NCBI GenBank assembly: GCA_024226315.1
Contig: JAAELT010000136.1
Coordinates: forward strand, 1 to 64,000
Source of the DNA: a bacterium
GTDB taxonomy: Bacteria; Acidobacteriota; Thermoanaerobaculia; Multivoradales; J023
Reading direction: 5' to 3'
Length of the DNA stretch: 64,000 nt
The notes beneath the pieces were generated by a model, which did not search any database, had not been told where the DNA came from, and worked only from the letters and a program-made list of their open reading frames with translations. The translations under genes were made by a program, and so were the position numbers. Shown here piece after piece: positions 43,857-52,276 of the stretch. Position 1 is the first letter of the stretch; each line of letters starts with the position of its first letter.

Positions 43857-45842
43857 CTACAGATAACCCAGGGCCTTCAGCCGCTCGAGGGACTCCGCGT
43901 CCAGCTCCGCCGGCTCGATCTCGGGCGGCTCGGCCAGCCGCGACCAGCGACGCTCGAGTTGCCTTTGCGCGCGCGCCAGGAGGTTCGTCTTGACCCCGGC
44001 CAGGTCGCGCTTTTCCGCGGGATCGCGGGACAGCAGATAGAGCTCGCTCGGACGCTGACCCTCGAGGTACTCGATGAGCTTGTACCGAGGCGTCCGCAGA
44101 GCCCGCTGACGGGGTCCGTGCTGGATGCCGCTGATCAGCGTGAAGGGCCGCGCTCTCGGCGGCGGGCTCGGCGGGCTCTCCCGCAGCCAGGGAGCCAGGC
44201 TGAAACGACGGTGCTCCGGCCCCGGCAGCTCGACGTCCAGCAGATCCGCCAGGGTGGCGACCAGGTCCGCGTGACCGGTCAGAGCGTCGATCCGGCGAGG
44301 CTCGGGCAGCCCGCCGGCAGGACGGATCACCAGCGGCACACGCGCCAGCTCGCCGTACAGCGCATGGCCGTGACCGTAGAGCTTGGGACGGTCCCCTGCC
44401 AAGGTCTTGACGCCGTTGTCGTGGCCGTCGGTGGGAAACATCTCACCGTGGTCGGAGGCCACCACCACGACCGTGTCCCGCCACAGGCCGTGTGCACGTA
44501 GATCCTCGAACATACGCCGCAGCTCGTCGAGGGCGTAGCGGACCTCGTGGCGATAGCGGCGCTCGAGCGGATTGAGCTTCTCGGCCGCCGGTTCTGGGGC
44601 CAGATGGCGATGCTCGACGAGCGGAGCATGGGGATCGAGCAGGTGGAGCCAGAGAAACAGTGGGCGATCCGAGGGCATGATCCGAGCGAGCCGTTGACGC
44701 AACCGGTGCCGTACCGCCGCCGCGCGCTCGTAGGGGACCTCCTCGATCAGGCCGAGACGGTCGAGCGCCGTCAGCAGCGGCAGCTTGATGGCCGGTCCGG
44801 CCAGGACCTCGTAGTGATCGAATCCCCGCGCGATGCCGGTGCCTGGCTGGAGCAGCTGATTGGTGACCAGGCCCTCGGTACGGTAGCCGTGGCGACGCAG
44901 GCCCTCGGCCAGCGTCGGCACGGATTCCGGCAACGGCGTCATCGCTCGCTTGCCCCGGGCCACCAGGGGCGCGTCGTAGCCGTGCTCGGTGGGGAACAGG
45001 CCGGTCATGATCGAGCCGACAGACGGCACCGTCCAGGGCGAGGCCGCGATCGCCTGGGTGAACCAGCCGGCGCCGTCCATCTTCCGCGCGAACGCCCTTC
45101 CCTCCTCGGTCTCCCGCACCACCTCGTCGAAGACGTCCTGGCGCAGCGTGTCGATGATCACCAGCACCAGGTTTGGGCGCTCGACGCCGCCAGGCTCCCC
45201 CGCCGGCTTCCCTCCCGGGCTCCAGGTGACCAGGAGCACGACTCCGACGGTGAGCACCGCGAGAGCCGCGAGCGCGCCGCGGGCGCCGGCGGTGCGCGCC
45301 AGAAGAGCCAATGCCAGCGCGCCGGCGAGCACCGCCGCGTCGGCGACCAGGGCCGCCGGCTCCAGCGGCCGGTCGACCACGTTGCGGTTCACCGCCAGGC
45401 CGATCGCGGCGGTGAGGGCGCCAAGGAACGGAGCGACGGTCGGCGCCCGGGGGCCGGCGACATGCTGCAGCGCGGCGATCCAGAGCGCGTAGCAGCCGAC
45501 TCCGACGACGATCACCGTGGCTAGAAGCGCCAACCCGCGACCCTGGAGAGCGTTGTGGAGGCGCTCGACGATCGCCGGCACGTAGATCGCGGCGGTCGAC
45601 AGCGCAAAGAGGCGCCAGGCGTCCAGACGCCGGGCGTCGACACTCTGCCGACGCGCCGTACCGAGCTCGATCACCACGGCGAAGAAGGCTCCCACGCCCA
45701 CATAGGCGGCCACGAAACCAGGCGCCAACCGCAAAACGTATCCGAGGGTCGAGAGCGCCAACACCTGGTCGACCGCGAGCGCCGCGAGTCCTGCCAGCGC
45801 TCCGGCAATCAGGACGGTGACGAAACGTCGAGGGATCTTCAT
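43857..45842 (-). CDS. membrane alkaline-phosphatase-superfamily (sulfatase-like) enzyme
   Basis: 661 residues from the ATG at 45842; the frame extends upstream into the divergent gene. Residues 1-250 carry five to six transmembrane helices. The soluble part has the metal-binding start VLVIIDTLRQDVF, the nucleophile region ASPWTVPSVGSIMTGLFPTE, and the metal site VVVASDHGEMF. In place of the sulfatase Cys/Ser-x-Pro-Ser-Arg motif the nucleophile is probably Thr in WTVPS, as in phosphoethanolamine and glycerophosphate transferases. So a phospho-transferase/phosphodiesterase acting on envelope lipids or glycans is more likely than a true sulfatase. Confidence 0.82.
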   Translation of the reverse strand: MKIPRRFVTVLIAGALAGLAALAVDQVLALSTLGYVLRLAPGFVAAYVGVGAFFAVVIELGTARRQSVDARRLDAWRLFALSTAAIYVPAIVERLHNALQGRGLALLATVIVVGVGCYALWIAALQHVAGPRAPTVAPFLGALTAAIGLAVNRNVVDRPLEPAALVADAAVLAGALALALLARTAGARGALAALAVLTVGVVLLVTWSPGGKPAGEPGGVERPNLVLVIIDTLRQDVFDEVVRETEEGRAFARKMDGAGWFTQAIAASPWTVPSVGSIMTGLFPTEHGYDAPLVARGKRAMTPLPESVPTLAEGLRRHGYRTEGLVTNQLLQPGTGIARGFDHYEVLAGPAIKLPLLTALDRLGLIEEVPYERAAAVRHRLRQRLARIMPSDRPLFLWLHLLDPHAPLVEHRHLAPEPAAEKLNPLERRYRHEVRYALDELRRMFEDLRAHGLWRDTVVVVASDHGEMFPTDGHDNGVKTLAGDRPKLYGHGHALYGELARVPLVIRPAGGLPEPRRIDALTGHADLVATLADLLDVELPGPEHRRFSLAPWLRESPPSPPPRARPFTLISGIQHGPRQRALRTPRYKLIEYLEGQRPSELYLLSRDPAEKRDLAGVKTNLLARAQRQLERRWSRLAEPPEIEPAELDAESLERLKALGYL

Positions 45843-45858
45843 CGGGGCAGTGGGATTG

Positions 45859-45879
45859 TATCGCCGAGAATCGGCGATA
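45859..45879. promoter_or_regulatory. perfect 9-3-9 palindrome in divergent promoter
   Basis: TATCGCCGA-GAA-TCGGCGATA is a perfect inverted repeat that fills most of the 37 bases between the sulfatase-like gene start (45842) and the PolX fragment start (45880). Its position blocks transcription of both genes, as an operator would. Confidence 0.6.
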
Positions 45880-46239
45880 ATGCCCGCCGTGAGCACCAAT
45901 CGAGAGATCTCGCAAGTCTTCCGGCAGATCGCCACCGCCCTCGAGCTGCTCGAGGCCAACCGCTTTCGCATCGCCGGCAATCAGCGGGTGGCGCGGGTGC
46001 TCGCGGACCTGACCGAAGAGGTCGACAAGATCGTCAAGGAGAACCCACGCATGGCGATCGGTCGGCTCACCACGATCGACGGCATCGGCAAAGCCTCGGC
46101 CCAACGGATCGTCGAGCGCCGGCCTCGAACCGAGCTCGTGCATCAACACCTGGCCGGCGGAAGACCTCCTCGCCTGGCTCAGGTCAAAACGTTAGCGCCT
46201 GGTCTCAATCGCAGGTGGCGAAGGCCGCGGTGTCGGTGA
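45880..46239 (+). pseudogene. DNA polymerase X N-terminal fragment
   Basis: The ORF begins MPAVSTNREISQVFRQIATA and continues ALELLEANRFRIAGNQRVAR, VLADLTEEVDKIVKENPRMA and LTTIDGIGKASAQRIVE. This is the N-terminal 8-kDa-type HhH domain of bacterial PolX, up to the first GIGK hairpin. The remaining ~480 residues (polymerase palm and PHP domain) are missing. From about 46130 the frame turns into unrelated Arg/Pro-rich sequence. Another frame there ends with a plausible protein C-terminus (NTWPAEDLLAWLRSKR plus stop at about 46193), perhaps from a different gene joined at this point. The start and promoter look intact, so a short HhH peptide could still be made. Confidence 0.65.
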
Positions 46240-46984
46240 TGGTCTCGAAGACCCGGCCCAGCGGGTTCTCGTAGGTCACCGTCTCGTCGACCTCCATGTC
46301 GGTCACCGTCAGCGTCACGCCGACGTCGGTCAACCCACCGGCGAACACCCAGAAAGTCTCGAACTCCGTGTCGCAGGCGTCGAGCACCTTGACCACGAGC
46401 TCGATGTTGGCGGCGTCGAAGAACCAGAACAGCCCGGTGTCCACCGTCTCCTCCACCGCCCGCGCCGGGCCCTCCTCACCGAGCGGCGTGGTCCACGTCG
46501 CCTCCACCCGGAACCGGCCGTCGTTCAGACACAGGACGGTGTTCCCCGGCAGGCAGCCGCCCGCGGGAACCACCTGCAGGAAGCTCTCGGCGACCCGCTG
46601 AGTCTCGTAGAACAGCTCCACCTCGTAGTCGCCGGCCTCCAGCTGGCCAAGCTCCTGGTCGATGACGAAGTTCCCGATCGGCGCCGGCGGATCGCACACC
46701 CCGCACTCGATCACGTGGAGGCCGATCCTCCCCGGTTCGATCTCGATCATGTCCACGAAGGGCGCCGTGCCGAAACCTCCGATGTGGGCCGTCACCTCGT
46801 CCTCGTCGGTGGCCGGCGAAGGCGAGAGCGCCACGGAGAACTTCGGGCCACTCCTTCGAGGAACGTTTGATGCTGAAATAGCATAACACAGATCGGCCTC
46901 CCTTGCGCAGCCGGACAAACGGGTAGAATCGCGCCGACTCGAAAGAACCCCCTCGTGCGAACCCGAAAGATCCCGCTCGGTCAC
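46205..46984 (-). CDS. 5'-truncated exported domain protein
   Basis: The credible part is from about residue 48 onward (KFSVALSPSPATDEDEVTAHIGGFG, then an Ig-like fold) and the C-terminal 105 residues (CLNDGRFRVEATWTTPLGEE, TGLFWFFDAANIELVVKVLD, GGLTDVGVTLTVTD). The latter forms a domain I recognise as recurring in large secreted proteins of this bacterial group. No signal peptide or lipobox precedes it; the residues upstream are charged and match nothing. The best internal starts (GTG at 46834) have no RBS. It is therefore probably the 3' half of a longer secreted protein gene whose 5' part was deleted. Confidence 0.55.
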   Translation of the reverse strand: MTERDLSGSHEGVLSSRRDSTRLSGCAREADLCYAISASNVPRRSGPKFSVALSPSPATDEDEVTAHIGGFGTAPFVDMIEIEPGRIGLHVIECGVCDPPAPIGNFVIDQELGQLEAGDYEVELFYETQRVAESFLQVVPAGGCLPGNTVLCLNDGRFRVEATWTTPLGEEGPARAVEETVDTGLFWFFDAANIELVVKVLDACDTEFETFWVFAGGLTDVGVTLTVTDMEVDETVTYENPLGRVFETITDTAAFATCD

Positions 46985-47362
46985 CTGTTCGTCCTATTGG
47001 GACTTCTAACGCTTCCGACCATCGCCGCGGTCAGGCTGGCCGAGTCCTTCGACTGGTGGATCATCGCGGGGGCCGGGATCACGATCTCCCTTCTCGCCTA
47101 CTGGCTCGTGGCCGCCGACAAGGCCAAAGCTCAGAGGCGGGAATGGAGGACGCCCGAGTCGACCCTGCATCTCTTCGAGATCCTCGGAGGCTGGCCGGGC
47201 TCCTACCTGGCTCAGCGCCGATTCCGCCACAAGACTCGTAAGGGCAGGTACCAGACGACCTTCTGGGCCGTGGTTGTCTTCCACCAGATCCTCGCCTTCG
47301 ACTACTTCCGGGATTGGCAGATCGCCCGCATGGTGATCGACGGCATCACTGGAATGACTTGA
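46955..47362 (+). CDS. DUF1294 family membrane protein
   Basis: 135 residues from a GTG at 46955. Two transmembrane segments lie near the N-terminus (GHLFVLLGLLTLPTIAAVRL and WWIIAGAGITISLLAYWLVA). The conserved DUF1294 block follows: ADKAKAQRREWRTPESTLHL, FEILGGWPGSYLAQRRFRHK and FWAVVVFHQ. The family is often fused to a cold-shock domain, which is absent here. Function unknown; small inner-membrane protein. Confidence 0.85.
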   Translation: MRTRKIPLGHLFVLLGLLTLPTIAAVRLAESFDWWIIAGAGITISLLAYWLVAADKAKAQRREWRTPESTLHLFEILGGWPGSYLAQRRFRHKTRKGRYQTTFWAVVVFHQILAFDYFRDWQIARMVIDGITGMT

Positions 47363-47530
47363 CAGGGCGCTGCCTCGCCGAGCTAGTATGCCGCTCCACC
47401 GGGGCTCCGTCCCCGGCCCTTCCGCCAGACCCCTCGAAACCAACGAGACAACTCGGGCTCCCCTCGCCAGGGCCGATCCAGGCCTCTGCGCGGGCGAGGC
47501 GCCCTCGACTCGATTTCACTGGAGAAGAAG

Positions 47531-48094
47531 ATGAACGAGCGTCACCAGGCCCGGCTGATCAGCGGCGGCCACAAAGGAACCGAGGCCGAGTTCGGCCGTA
47601 ATGCCAAACTGTGGCAGATCGACGAGACCACGTTGTCCTACGAGGGTCACTCGCTCGAACGAGCGGGCGAGCTCGAGGTCCTGAACGATGCCGACCTCGC
47701 CCGCGGCGACGTCAGCATGGAGATCGTCTGTCAGCGCCTCGGTCGCCGGTTCGCCCGCGGCAAAGGCATTCTGCGGGTCATCCAATCCATGTTCCACGTC
47801 GTCACCCGGGGCGACCACCTCTTCGCCGTCGGCTGGATCCACGACGACGCCACCGTCAAGGGCGGTACAGGCTGGGGGGTGGAGCTGGCCAAGTTCTTCA
47901 ACCGCGAAGTCAGCGTCTTCGATCAGGACAAAGAGCGCTGGTTCACTTGGGTCGACGGCCACTGGCGTGAGGACGAACCTACGATTCCGGAGCGACCGTT
48001 CTCGGCCACCGGCACCCGCAGCCTGACCGACGCCGGCCGCGCGGCGATCAAAGATCTCTTCGAACGCTCCTTCGGCCCTGCGCCGGGGGCATGA
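47531..48094 (+). CDS. SLOG-like Rossmann protein (187 aa)
   Basis: The ATG follows GGAGAAGAAG. The sequence starts RLISGGHKGTEAEFGRNAKL, where GGHKGTEAEFGR occupies the glycine-rich nucleotide loop seen in LOG/SLOG proteins (GGxxGxxxxxxxxA). ATVKGGTGWGVELAKFFNRE carries a second conserved GGTGW-x-VELA block, and VFDQDKERWFTW ends the core. SLOG proteins bind nucleotides or nucleotide-derived signals and appear both in cytokinin-type enzymes and in conflict systems. No effector gene adjoins it, so the assignment rests on motif shape only. Confidence 0.6.
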   Translation: MNERHQARLISGGHKGTEAEFGRNAKLWQIDETTLSYEGHSLERAGELEVLNDADLARGDVSMEIVCQRLGRRFARGKGILRVIQSMFHVVTRGDHLFAVGWIHDDATVKGGTGWGVELAKFFNREVSVFDQDKERWFTWVDGHWREDEPTIPERPFSATGTRSLTDAGRAAIKDLFERSFGPAPGA

Positions 48095-48126
48095 TTCGGA
48101 GGGAGCATCTCCTCGAGCGAGCTCTC

Positions 48127-48155
48127 TTGAACATCGATGTACGCCTCTGTACAAT
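48127..48155 (+). promoter_or_regulatory. promoter of the VapBC-type operon, leaderless
   Basis: TTGAAC (48127-48132), a 17-base spacer, then TACAAT (48150-48155). Only six bases separate the -10 from the ATG at 48162, so transcription should begin at or next to the start codon, giving a leaderless mRNA. No Shine-Dalgarno is present. Confidence 0.65.
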
Positions 48156-48161
48156 CGAACA

Positions 48162-48422
48162 ATGAAGGTCACCGTTACAGAGGCACGTCAAACGCTGCCG
48201 GAGCTCGTGCGCCGGGTCAAGGCGGACGCTGATCTCCGCGTGCAGATTACCGTGCACGGTGACGTCGCGGCCGAGCTGCGGTCATGCTCGCCCGAGCCGC
48301 CGCGCGGCGCCGCGGCAAACCGACTCCGAGAACTGATGGCTGAGCTTCCAGCTCATGAAGGGCCCGGCAGGAGCGTCTCCGAGAGCGTGAACGAGCATCT
48401 CTACGGGAAACGTCACGAGTGA
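48162..48422 (+). CDS. Phd/YefM-type antitoxin
   Basis: 86 residues. The N-terminus (MKVTVTEARQTLPELVRRVK) is the Phd/YefM DNA-binding and dimerisation unit; VQITVHGDVAAEL completes the beta sheet. The C-terminal half (ELPAHEGPGRSVSESVNEHL) is charged and probably wraps the toxin. It lacks an RBS and sits at the putative transcription start (leaderless). Its stop overlaps the GTG of the PIN-domain gene, giving the usual antitoxin-toxin order. Probably autorepresses the operon. Confidence 0.85.
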   Translation: MKVTVTEARQTLPELVRRVKADADLRVQITVHGDVAAELRSCSPEPPRGAAANRLRELMAELPAHEGPGRSVSESVNEHLYGKRHE

Positions 48423-48835
48423 CCCTCCCGCCTCGGCTCTTCTGCGACACTTCCTTCTTCTATGCTTGCCTCGATCCTTCGGACGCTAATCACCCCCGCG
48501 CCGCCGAGCTGATCGAGGCTGCTGCCGACTCTCGAACCGACTTCCTGACTACCTGGGACATCGTCAGCGAAAGCGCGACGTTGCTGCGCTATCGCCACTC
48601 CTTCAAGGCGGCATGGAACTTTTTGAGCGAAGTCAGACCGACGCTGGAGATCGTGCACTACGGCGATGGGGCACGAGAAGAAGCCATGGAGATCTTTCGC
48701 CTCTACGGCCAGGATCACCGGCTGTCCTTTTGTGACGCGCTGTCGTTCGTCGTGGTGACCACGCTGCTCGACGACCTACCTTGCCTCGCCTTCGACCGTG
48801 ACTTTCGCGGGCTGGGGCTGACGGTGCTGGCTTAG
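48419..48835 (+). CDS. PIN-domain (VapC-like) RNase toxin
   Basis: 138 residues from a GTG overlapping the antitoxin stop (GTGA). All four acidic PIN residues are visible: Asp in LFCDTSFFYACLD, Glu in WDIVSESATLL, Asp in LSFCDALSFVV and Asp in CLAFDRDFRGLGL. VapC-type toxins cleave tRNA or rRNA and arrest growth until the antitoxin is restored. In contrast to the broken PIN gene at 16.8 kb, this module looks intact. Confidence 0.88.
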   Translation: MTLPPRLFCDTSFFYACLDPSDANHPRAAELIEAAADSRTDFLTTWDIVSESATLLRYRHSFKAAWNFLSEVRPTLEIVHYGDGAREEAMEIFRLYGQDHRLSFCDALSFVVVTTLLDDLPCLAFDRDFRGLGLTVLA

Positions 48836-48874
48836 CTACGGGTCGAGCACTCGAGATTCGAGCGGTCCGGACCA

Positions 48875-49846
48875 TTGAAGAAGCTCTTCATCCGCCTCGC
48901 CGTAGCCCTCGCAATCATCTTGGTCGGCTCGGGCGCCCTCCTATACCGACCGGAGCTCTCGCCCGCCGAGCTCGAGGCCCGCTACGCCGACGACGCCTCC
49001 CGCTTCCTCGACCTCGGCGAGCGCCGGATCCACTACAAGGACGAGGGCTCCGGGCCGGCGCTACTGCTGATCCACGGCACCGGCTCGTCGCTCCACACCT
49101 GGGACGGCTGGGTGGCCGAGCTGCGCGAGGACTTCCGGATCGTTCGGCTCGACCTGCCGGGGTTCGGCCTCACCGGCCCCGAGCCCGACCACGACTATTC
49201 GCCGGAGCGCCGGGTGGAGGCGATGGTCGCGCTGCTCGATCACCTGGGTGTGCAGCGGTGCTCCGTCGCCGGCAACTCTCTCGGAGGCTACCTGGCCTGG
49301 CAGCTGACGGTGCGGCATCCCGACCGGGTCGACGCCCAGGTACTGATCGATGCCGCCGGCTATCCGCAGCAGCGCCCAGGCATGACGGTCATGGATCTGG
49401 GACGCGTGCCGATCCTGCGCGGCGTGCTCAGCCGGCTGACGCCCCGCTTCCTGATTGCCGCGGCGGTGCGCGAGTCCTACGGCGACCCGTCGCTCGTCGC
49501 GCCGGCCCTGATCGACCGCTACTACGAGCTGCTGCGCCGACAAGGCAACCGGCGGGCGATGCTGACCGGGCTCAACGCCGAGCGGCCGCCGGACCACGAC
49601 AAGATCCGCACCATCAACCAGCCGACCCTGGTGATGTGGGGCACCGAGGACCGGCTGATCTCGGTCGAGCTGGCCGAGCGTTTCCATGGCGATCTGCCGA
49701 GCTCCGAGCTGCTTGTCTACCCCGATATCGGTCACGTGCCGATGGAGGAGATCCCCGAGCGCTCGGCGCGCGACGCGAGGGCGTTTCTGCTGCGCGCCCT
49801 GGAGCCCGAAGAGCCGGTTGACGATCAGAGCAAAAAACCGCTGTAA
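48875..49846 (+). CDS. alpha/beta hydrolase, membrane-anchored
   Basis: 323 residues from a TTG at 48875. An N-terminal anchor (KKLFIRLAVALAIILVGSGA) precedes an alpha/beta-hydrolase fold: oxyanion loop LLLIHGTGSSLHTWDGW, nucleophile elbow GNSLGGYLAW, acid in WGTEDRLI and His in IGHVPMEE. It is the epoxide-hydrolase/haloalkane-type subgroup by layout (cap domain between the elbow and the acid). Substrate cannot be predicted. It probably acts in the periplasm or at the membrane. Confidence 0.87.
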   Translation: MKKLFIRLAVALAIILVGSGALLYRPELSPAELEARYADDASRFLDLGERRIHYKDEGSGPALLLIHGTGSSLHTWDGWVAELREDFRIVRLDLPGFGLTGPEPDHDYSPERRVEAMVALLDHLGVQRCSVAGNSLGGYLAWQLTVRHPDRVDAQVLIDAAGYPQQRPGMTVMDLGRVPILRGVLSRLTPRFLIAAAVRESYGDPSLVAPALIDRYYELLRRQGNRRAMLTGLNAERPPDHDKIRTINQPTLVMWGTEDRLISVELAERFHGDLPSSELLVYPDIGHVPMEEIPERSARDARAFLLRALEPEEPVDDQSKKPL

Positions 49847-49891
49847 CCTTTCCCGGTGCTCGTCCGTTCAAACCTCAGAGGGCGATGGTGA

Positions 49892-50413
49892 ATGGATTTC
49901 GAAGCGGCCGTCGATCGGCACCAGCGCAAGGTTTACACCTTTGCCCGTTATTACCTCGGCAACGGGGAGGAGGCGGAAGACATCACTCAGGAAACGCTGC
50001 TGAAGCTGTGGCAACGGCGAGACCAGGTGGACCCGGAGGGGACCCGCGCCTGGCTCTTGCAGGTCGCGCGCAACGCCTGTCTCGACCGGCTGCGCCGGCG
50101 GCAGTCGGCGGCGAAGCTGTTCGCCGTCGATCCGGAGGGCGAGGCCGCCGAGCAGGCGCCGGACGCCAAGCCCGGACCGCAGGCGCGGGCCGAGGCGTCG
50201 GACTTCCGGCAACATCTGCGGCTAGCGCTCGAACAGCTCGCGGACCCGATGCGGAGCATCGTCATCCTGCGCGAGGTCCAGGGGCTCAAGTATCAGGAGA
50301 TCTGCGAAGTGCTCGACGTCCCTCTCACCACCGTGCGCGTCTACCTGCACCGGGGAAGGCGTCGGCTGCGCGAGCAGCTCCGGGACGTCTATGGCGATGC
50401 CGCGAGGGCCTGA
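49892..50413 (+). CDS. ECF sigma factor (sigma-70 family)
   Basis: 173 residues. Region 2 (HQRKVYTFARYYLGNGEEAE, then DITQETLLKLWQRRDQV and ARNACLDRLRRR) binds the -10 element. Region 4 (LADPMRSIVILREVQGLKYQ, EICEVLDVPLTTVRVYLHRG) binds the -35. It overlaps or abuts the anti-sigma gene and heads a four-gene operon with two DUF4252 proteins. Output is probably an envelope-related regulon that includes the operon itself. Confidence 0.92.
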   Translation: MDFEAAVDRHQRKVYTFARYYLGNGEEAEDITQETLLKLWQRRDQVDPEGTRAWLLQVARNACLDRLRRRQSAAKLFAVDPEGEAAEQAPDAKPGPQARAEASDFRQHLRLALEQLADPMRSIVILREVQGLKYQEICEVLDVPLTTVRVYLHRGRRRLREQLRDVYGDAARA

Positions 50414-50432
50414 AGTGACGGACGATGGAACC

Positions 50433-51077
50433 ATGACCTGCGACGAGATCCTGGAACGACTCGAAGCCTTCGTCGATGGCGAGCTCGACGCCAGCGAGAG
50501 GGCGACGATCGAAGCGCACCTCGCGGGCTGCGAGGCCTGCGCGGCCGAGCACGCCCTGACCGAGGCCGTGCGCACCGAGCTGCGCGCCCTGCCCGAGCTC
50601 GACGCCCCGCCGGCCGTGATCGGCCAGGTGCTGAGCGACGTCGGAGAGGACCGCTTCCGCCGTATCGGGTCGACGCCCTCGAGACCCGCGTGGACAGCCC
50701 TCGCCGCCGCGGCCCTCGCCGCCGCGGTGCTCGGCGCGGCCATGCTGCTCGGGCCGTCACGCCAGCCAGAGACGGACGATGCTGCCCCGATGGCCACGAC
50801 GGCAGTCGCCGACGCGACGACTATCGACCGGACGGTGGCCGACCGGACGGCGACCGACCCCGAGGCCGTCGCCCGCGCCACCGAGGAAGCTCGCTACGCC
50901 CTCGCCTACCTGGCCCAGGTGAGCCGGCGCACCGGCCTCAAGCTGCGCGACGACCTGCTGATCGACCGCGTCACGGTGCCCGCGGCCCGCGGTCTCTCCC
51001 GCGCTCTCCTTCCGCATCCAGAACCGCCCACCGGCGACATCAGCGACCCGGCGGCGGGCGACTCCGACAGGAGCTAG
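50433..51077 (+). CDS. anti-sigma factor, zinc-finger (zf-HC2) membrane type
   Basis: 214 residues from the ATG at 50433 (MTCDEILERLEAFVDGELDA), chosen over an ATG at 50391 inside the sigma gene and a GTG at 50415. The zf-HC2 zinc site is HLAGCEACAAEH. One transmembrane helix follows (WTALAAAALAAAVLGAAMLL, about residues 88-107), and the extracytoplasmic tail is Thr/Asp/Ala rich. It should hold the ECF sigma factor at the membrane and release it on a signal outside the cytoplasm. Confidence 0.87.
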   Translation: MTCDEILERLEAFVDGELDASERATIEAHLAGCEACAAEHALTEAVRTELRALPELDAPPAVIGQVLSDVGEDRFRRIGSTPSRPAWTALAAAALAAAVLGAAMLLGPSRQPETDDAAPMATTAVADATTIDRTVADRTATDPEAVARATEEARYALAYLAQVSRRTGLKLRDDLLIDRVTVPAARGLSRALLPHPEPPTGDISDPAAGDSDRS

Positions 51078-51080
51078 GAC

Positions 51081-51665
51081 ATGCGCTTTCGAAACCTGGC
51101 CCTCGCCCTCGTGTTGGCGGCGCTCTGCGCCCCGGCCGGATGGGCACAGGACGCCAAGAAACCGCACCCCGGCCACTTCCCCCTCGACGAGCTCGACATC
51201 TTGAGCCGCGACGAGCTGGTGATCGAGATCAACCTCAAGGGCCCCCTGCTCCGGCTGGTGGCCGCCGCGACCCGTGGCGAGGAGCCCGAGTTCGCCGACC
51301 TGATCGGCAACCTCGAGGCGGTGCGCGTACGGGTGGCCGAGCTCGAGGAGGTCGACGCCAAGGAAGTTCGCGAAGGTATGGGCCGTGCCTCCGGCTGGCT
51401 CGACGACAACGGCTGGGACGTGATCGTGCGCACTCGCGAGGACGACGAGGAAGTCTACGTCTACTCGCGCGATGACGGCGACGAGATCGCCGGGCTGGCG
51501 GTTCTGGTGGTCGACGCGGCGGGCGGCGAAGTGGTGCTGGTCAACATCGTCGGCAACGTCGACTGGAGCCAGCTCGAGAAGCTGGCCGAAGCTCTCGACA
51601 TCCCGCAGCTCAGCCAAACCATCCCCCGCGACGAAAAGGACCCGGATCATGAAGAAGAACCTTGA
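51081..51665 (+). CDS. exported DUF4252 protein
   Basis: 194 residues with signal peptide MRFRNLALALVLAALCAPAG (cleavage AQD). The body matches DUF4252: LDELDILSRDELVIEINLKG, LLRLVAAATRGEE, then SGWLDDNGWDVIVRTREDDE and GLAVLVVDAAGGEVVLVNIV. It begins 3 bases after the anti-sigma stop and ends inside the next gene. Paralogous to the lipoprotein that follows. Function unknown; probably a stress-related envelope protein read out by the sigma factor. Confidence 0.85.
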   Translation: MRFRNLALALVLAALCAPAGWAQDAKKPHPGHFPLDELDILSRDELVIEINLKGPLLRLVAAATRGEEPEFADLIGNLEAVRVRVAELEEVDAKEVREGMGRASGWLDDNGWDVIVRTREDDEEVYVYSRDDGDEIAGLAVLVVDAAGGEVVLVNIVGNVDWSQLEKLAEALDIPQLSQTIPRDEKDPDHEEEP

Positions 51666-52206
51666 GACGTCCGCGATTCTCGGCTGCGCCCTGCTCGCCG
51701 CCCTGCTCCTGACCGGCTGCAAGGAGACGCCGTCGGCGAGCGCCGTCAAGTGGGAGCTGGAGCGGCAGGTCCCGGGGCTGAGCCTGGAGCGCGAGAGCCA
51801 CGTGCGGCTGGGCCGCTTCACCATGGGCCTGGCCAAAGGCATCCTGCGCATGCTGCCGGACGAGGACGAAGAAGACCTCCGGATCATCTCCCACGTGCGC
51901 CGGGTCGACGTCGCCACCTACCGCGTGGTGGAGCGGCCGGAGGGCGAGATCGACATCCCCATCCGCTTCGAGCAACGCCTGGCCGACAATGGCTGGGAGA
52001 CCCTGGCTCGGGTGCGCGAGGACGACGAGCAGACCTGGGTGCTCTACCACCTGGACGACTCGGGGAAAGGGTCGATCGACGCGATGTTCGTCGTCACCCT
52101 AGACCGCTGGGAGCTGGCCGTGGTCGCCCTCGAAGGCCGCCTCGACAAGGTGATCGCCGAGGCGGTGGCGGACGACCCGGAGGACCTCGTCGAGATCTTC
52201 GGCTAG
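51649..52206 (+). CDS. DUF4252 lipoprotein
   Basis: 185 residues from the ATG at 51649, overlapping the previous gene by 17 nt. Lipobox LLLTGC (Cys24) after a hydrophobic core (AILGCALLAALLLTGC). The domain resembles its upstream neighbour (ISHVRRVDVATYRVVE, LADNGWETLARVREDDEQTW, LDRWELAVVALEGRLDKVIA). Two DUF4252 paralogues side by side, one soluble and one lipid-anchored, suggest a pair that meets at the membrane. Confidence 0.85.
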   Translation: MKKNLETSAILGCALLAALLLTGCKETPSASAVKWELERQVPGLSLERESHVRLGRFTMGLAKGILRMLPDEDEEDLRIISHVRRVDVATYRVVERPEGEIDIPIRFEQRLADNGWETLARVREDDEQTWVLYHLDDSGKGSIDAMFVVTLDRWELAVVALEGRLDKVIAEAVADDPEDLVEIFG

Positions 52207-52276
52207 AAGTTTCCAGGCGCTGGGGACTTCCCCCGGAGGGCGGAACAGAAGTCACCGCGCTCCGCGGACTCCTCCA

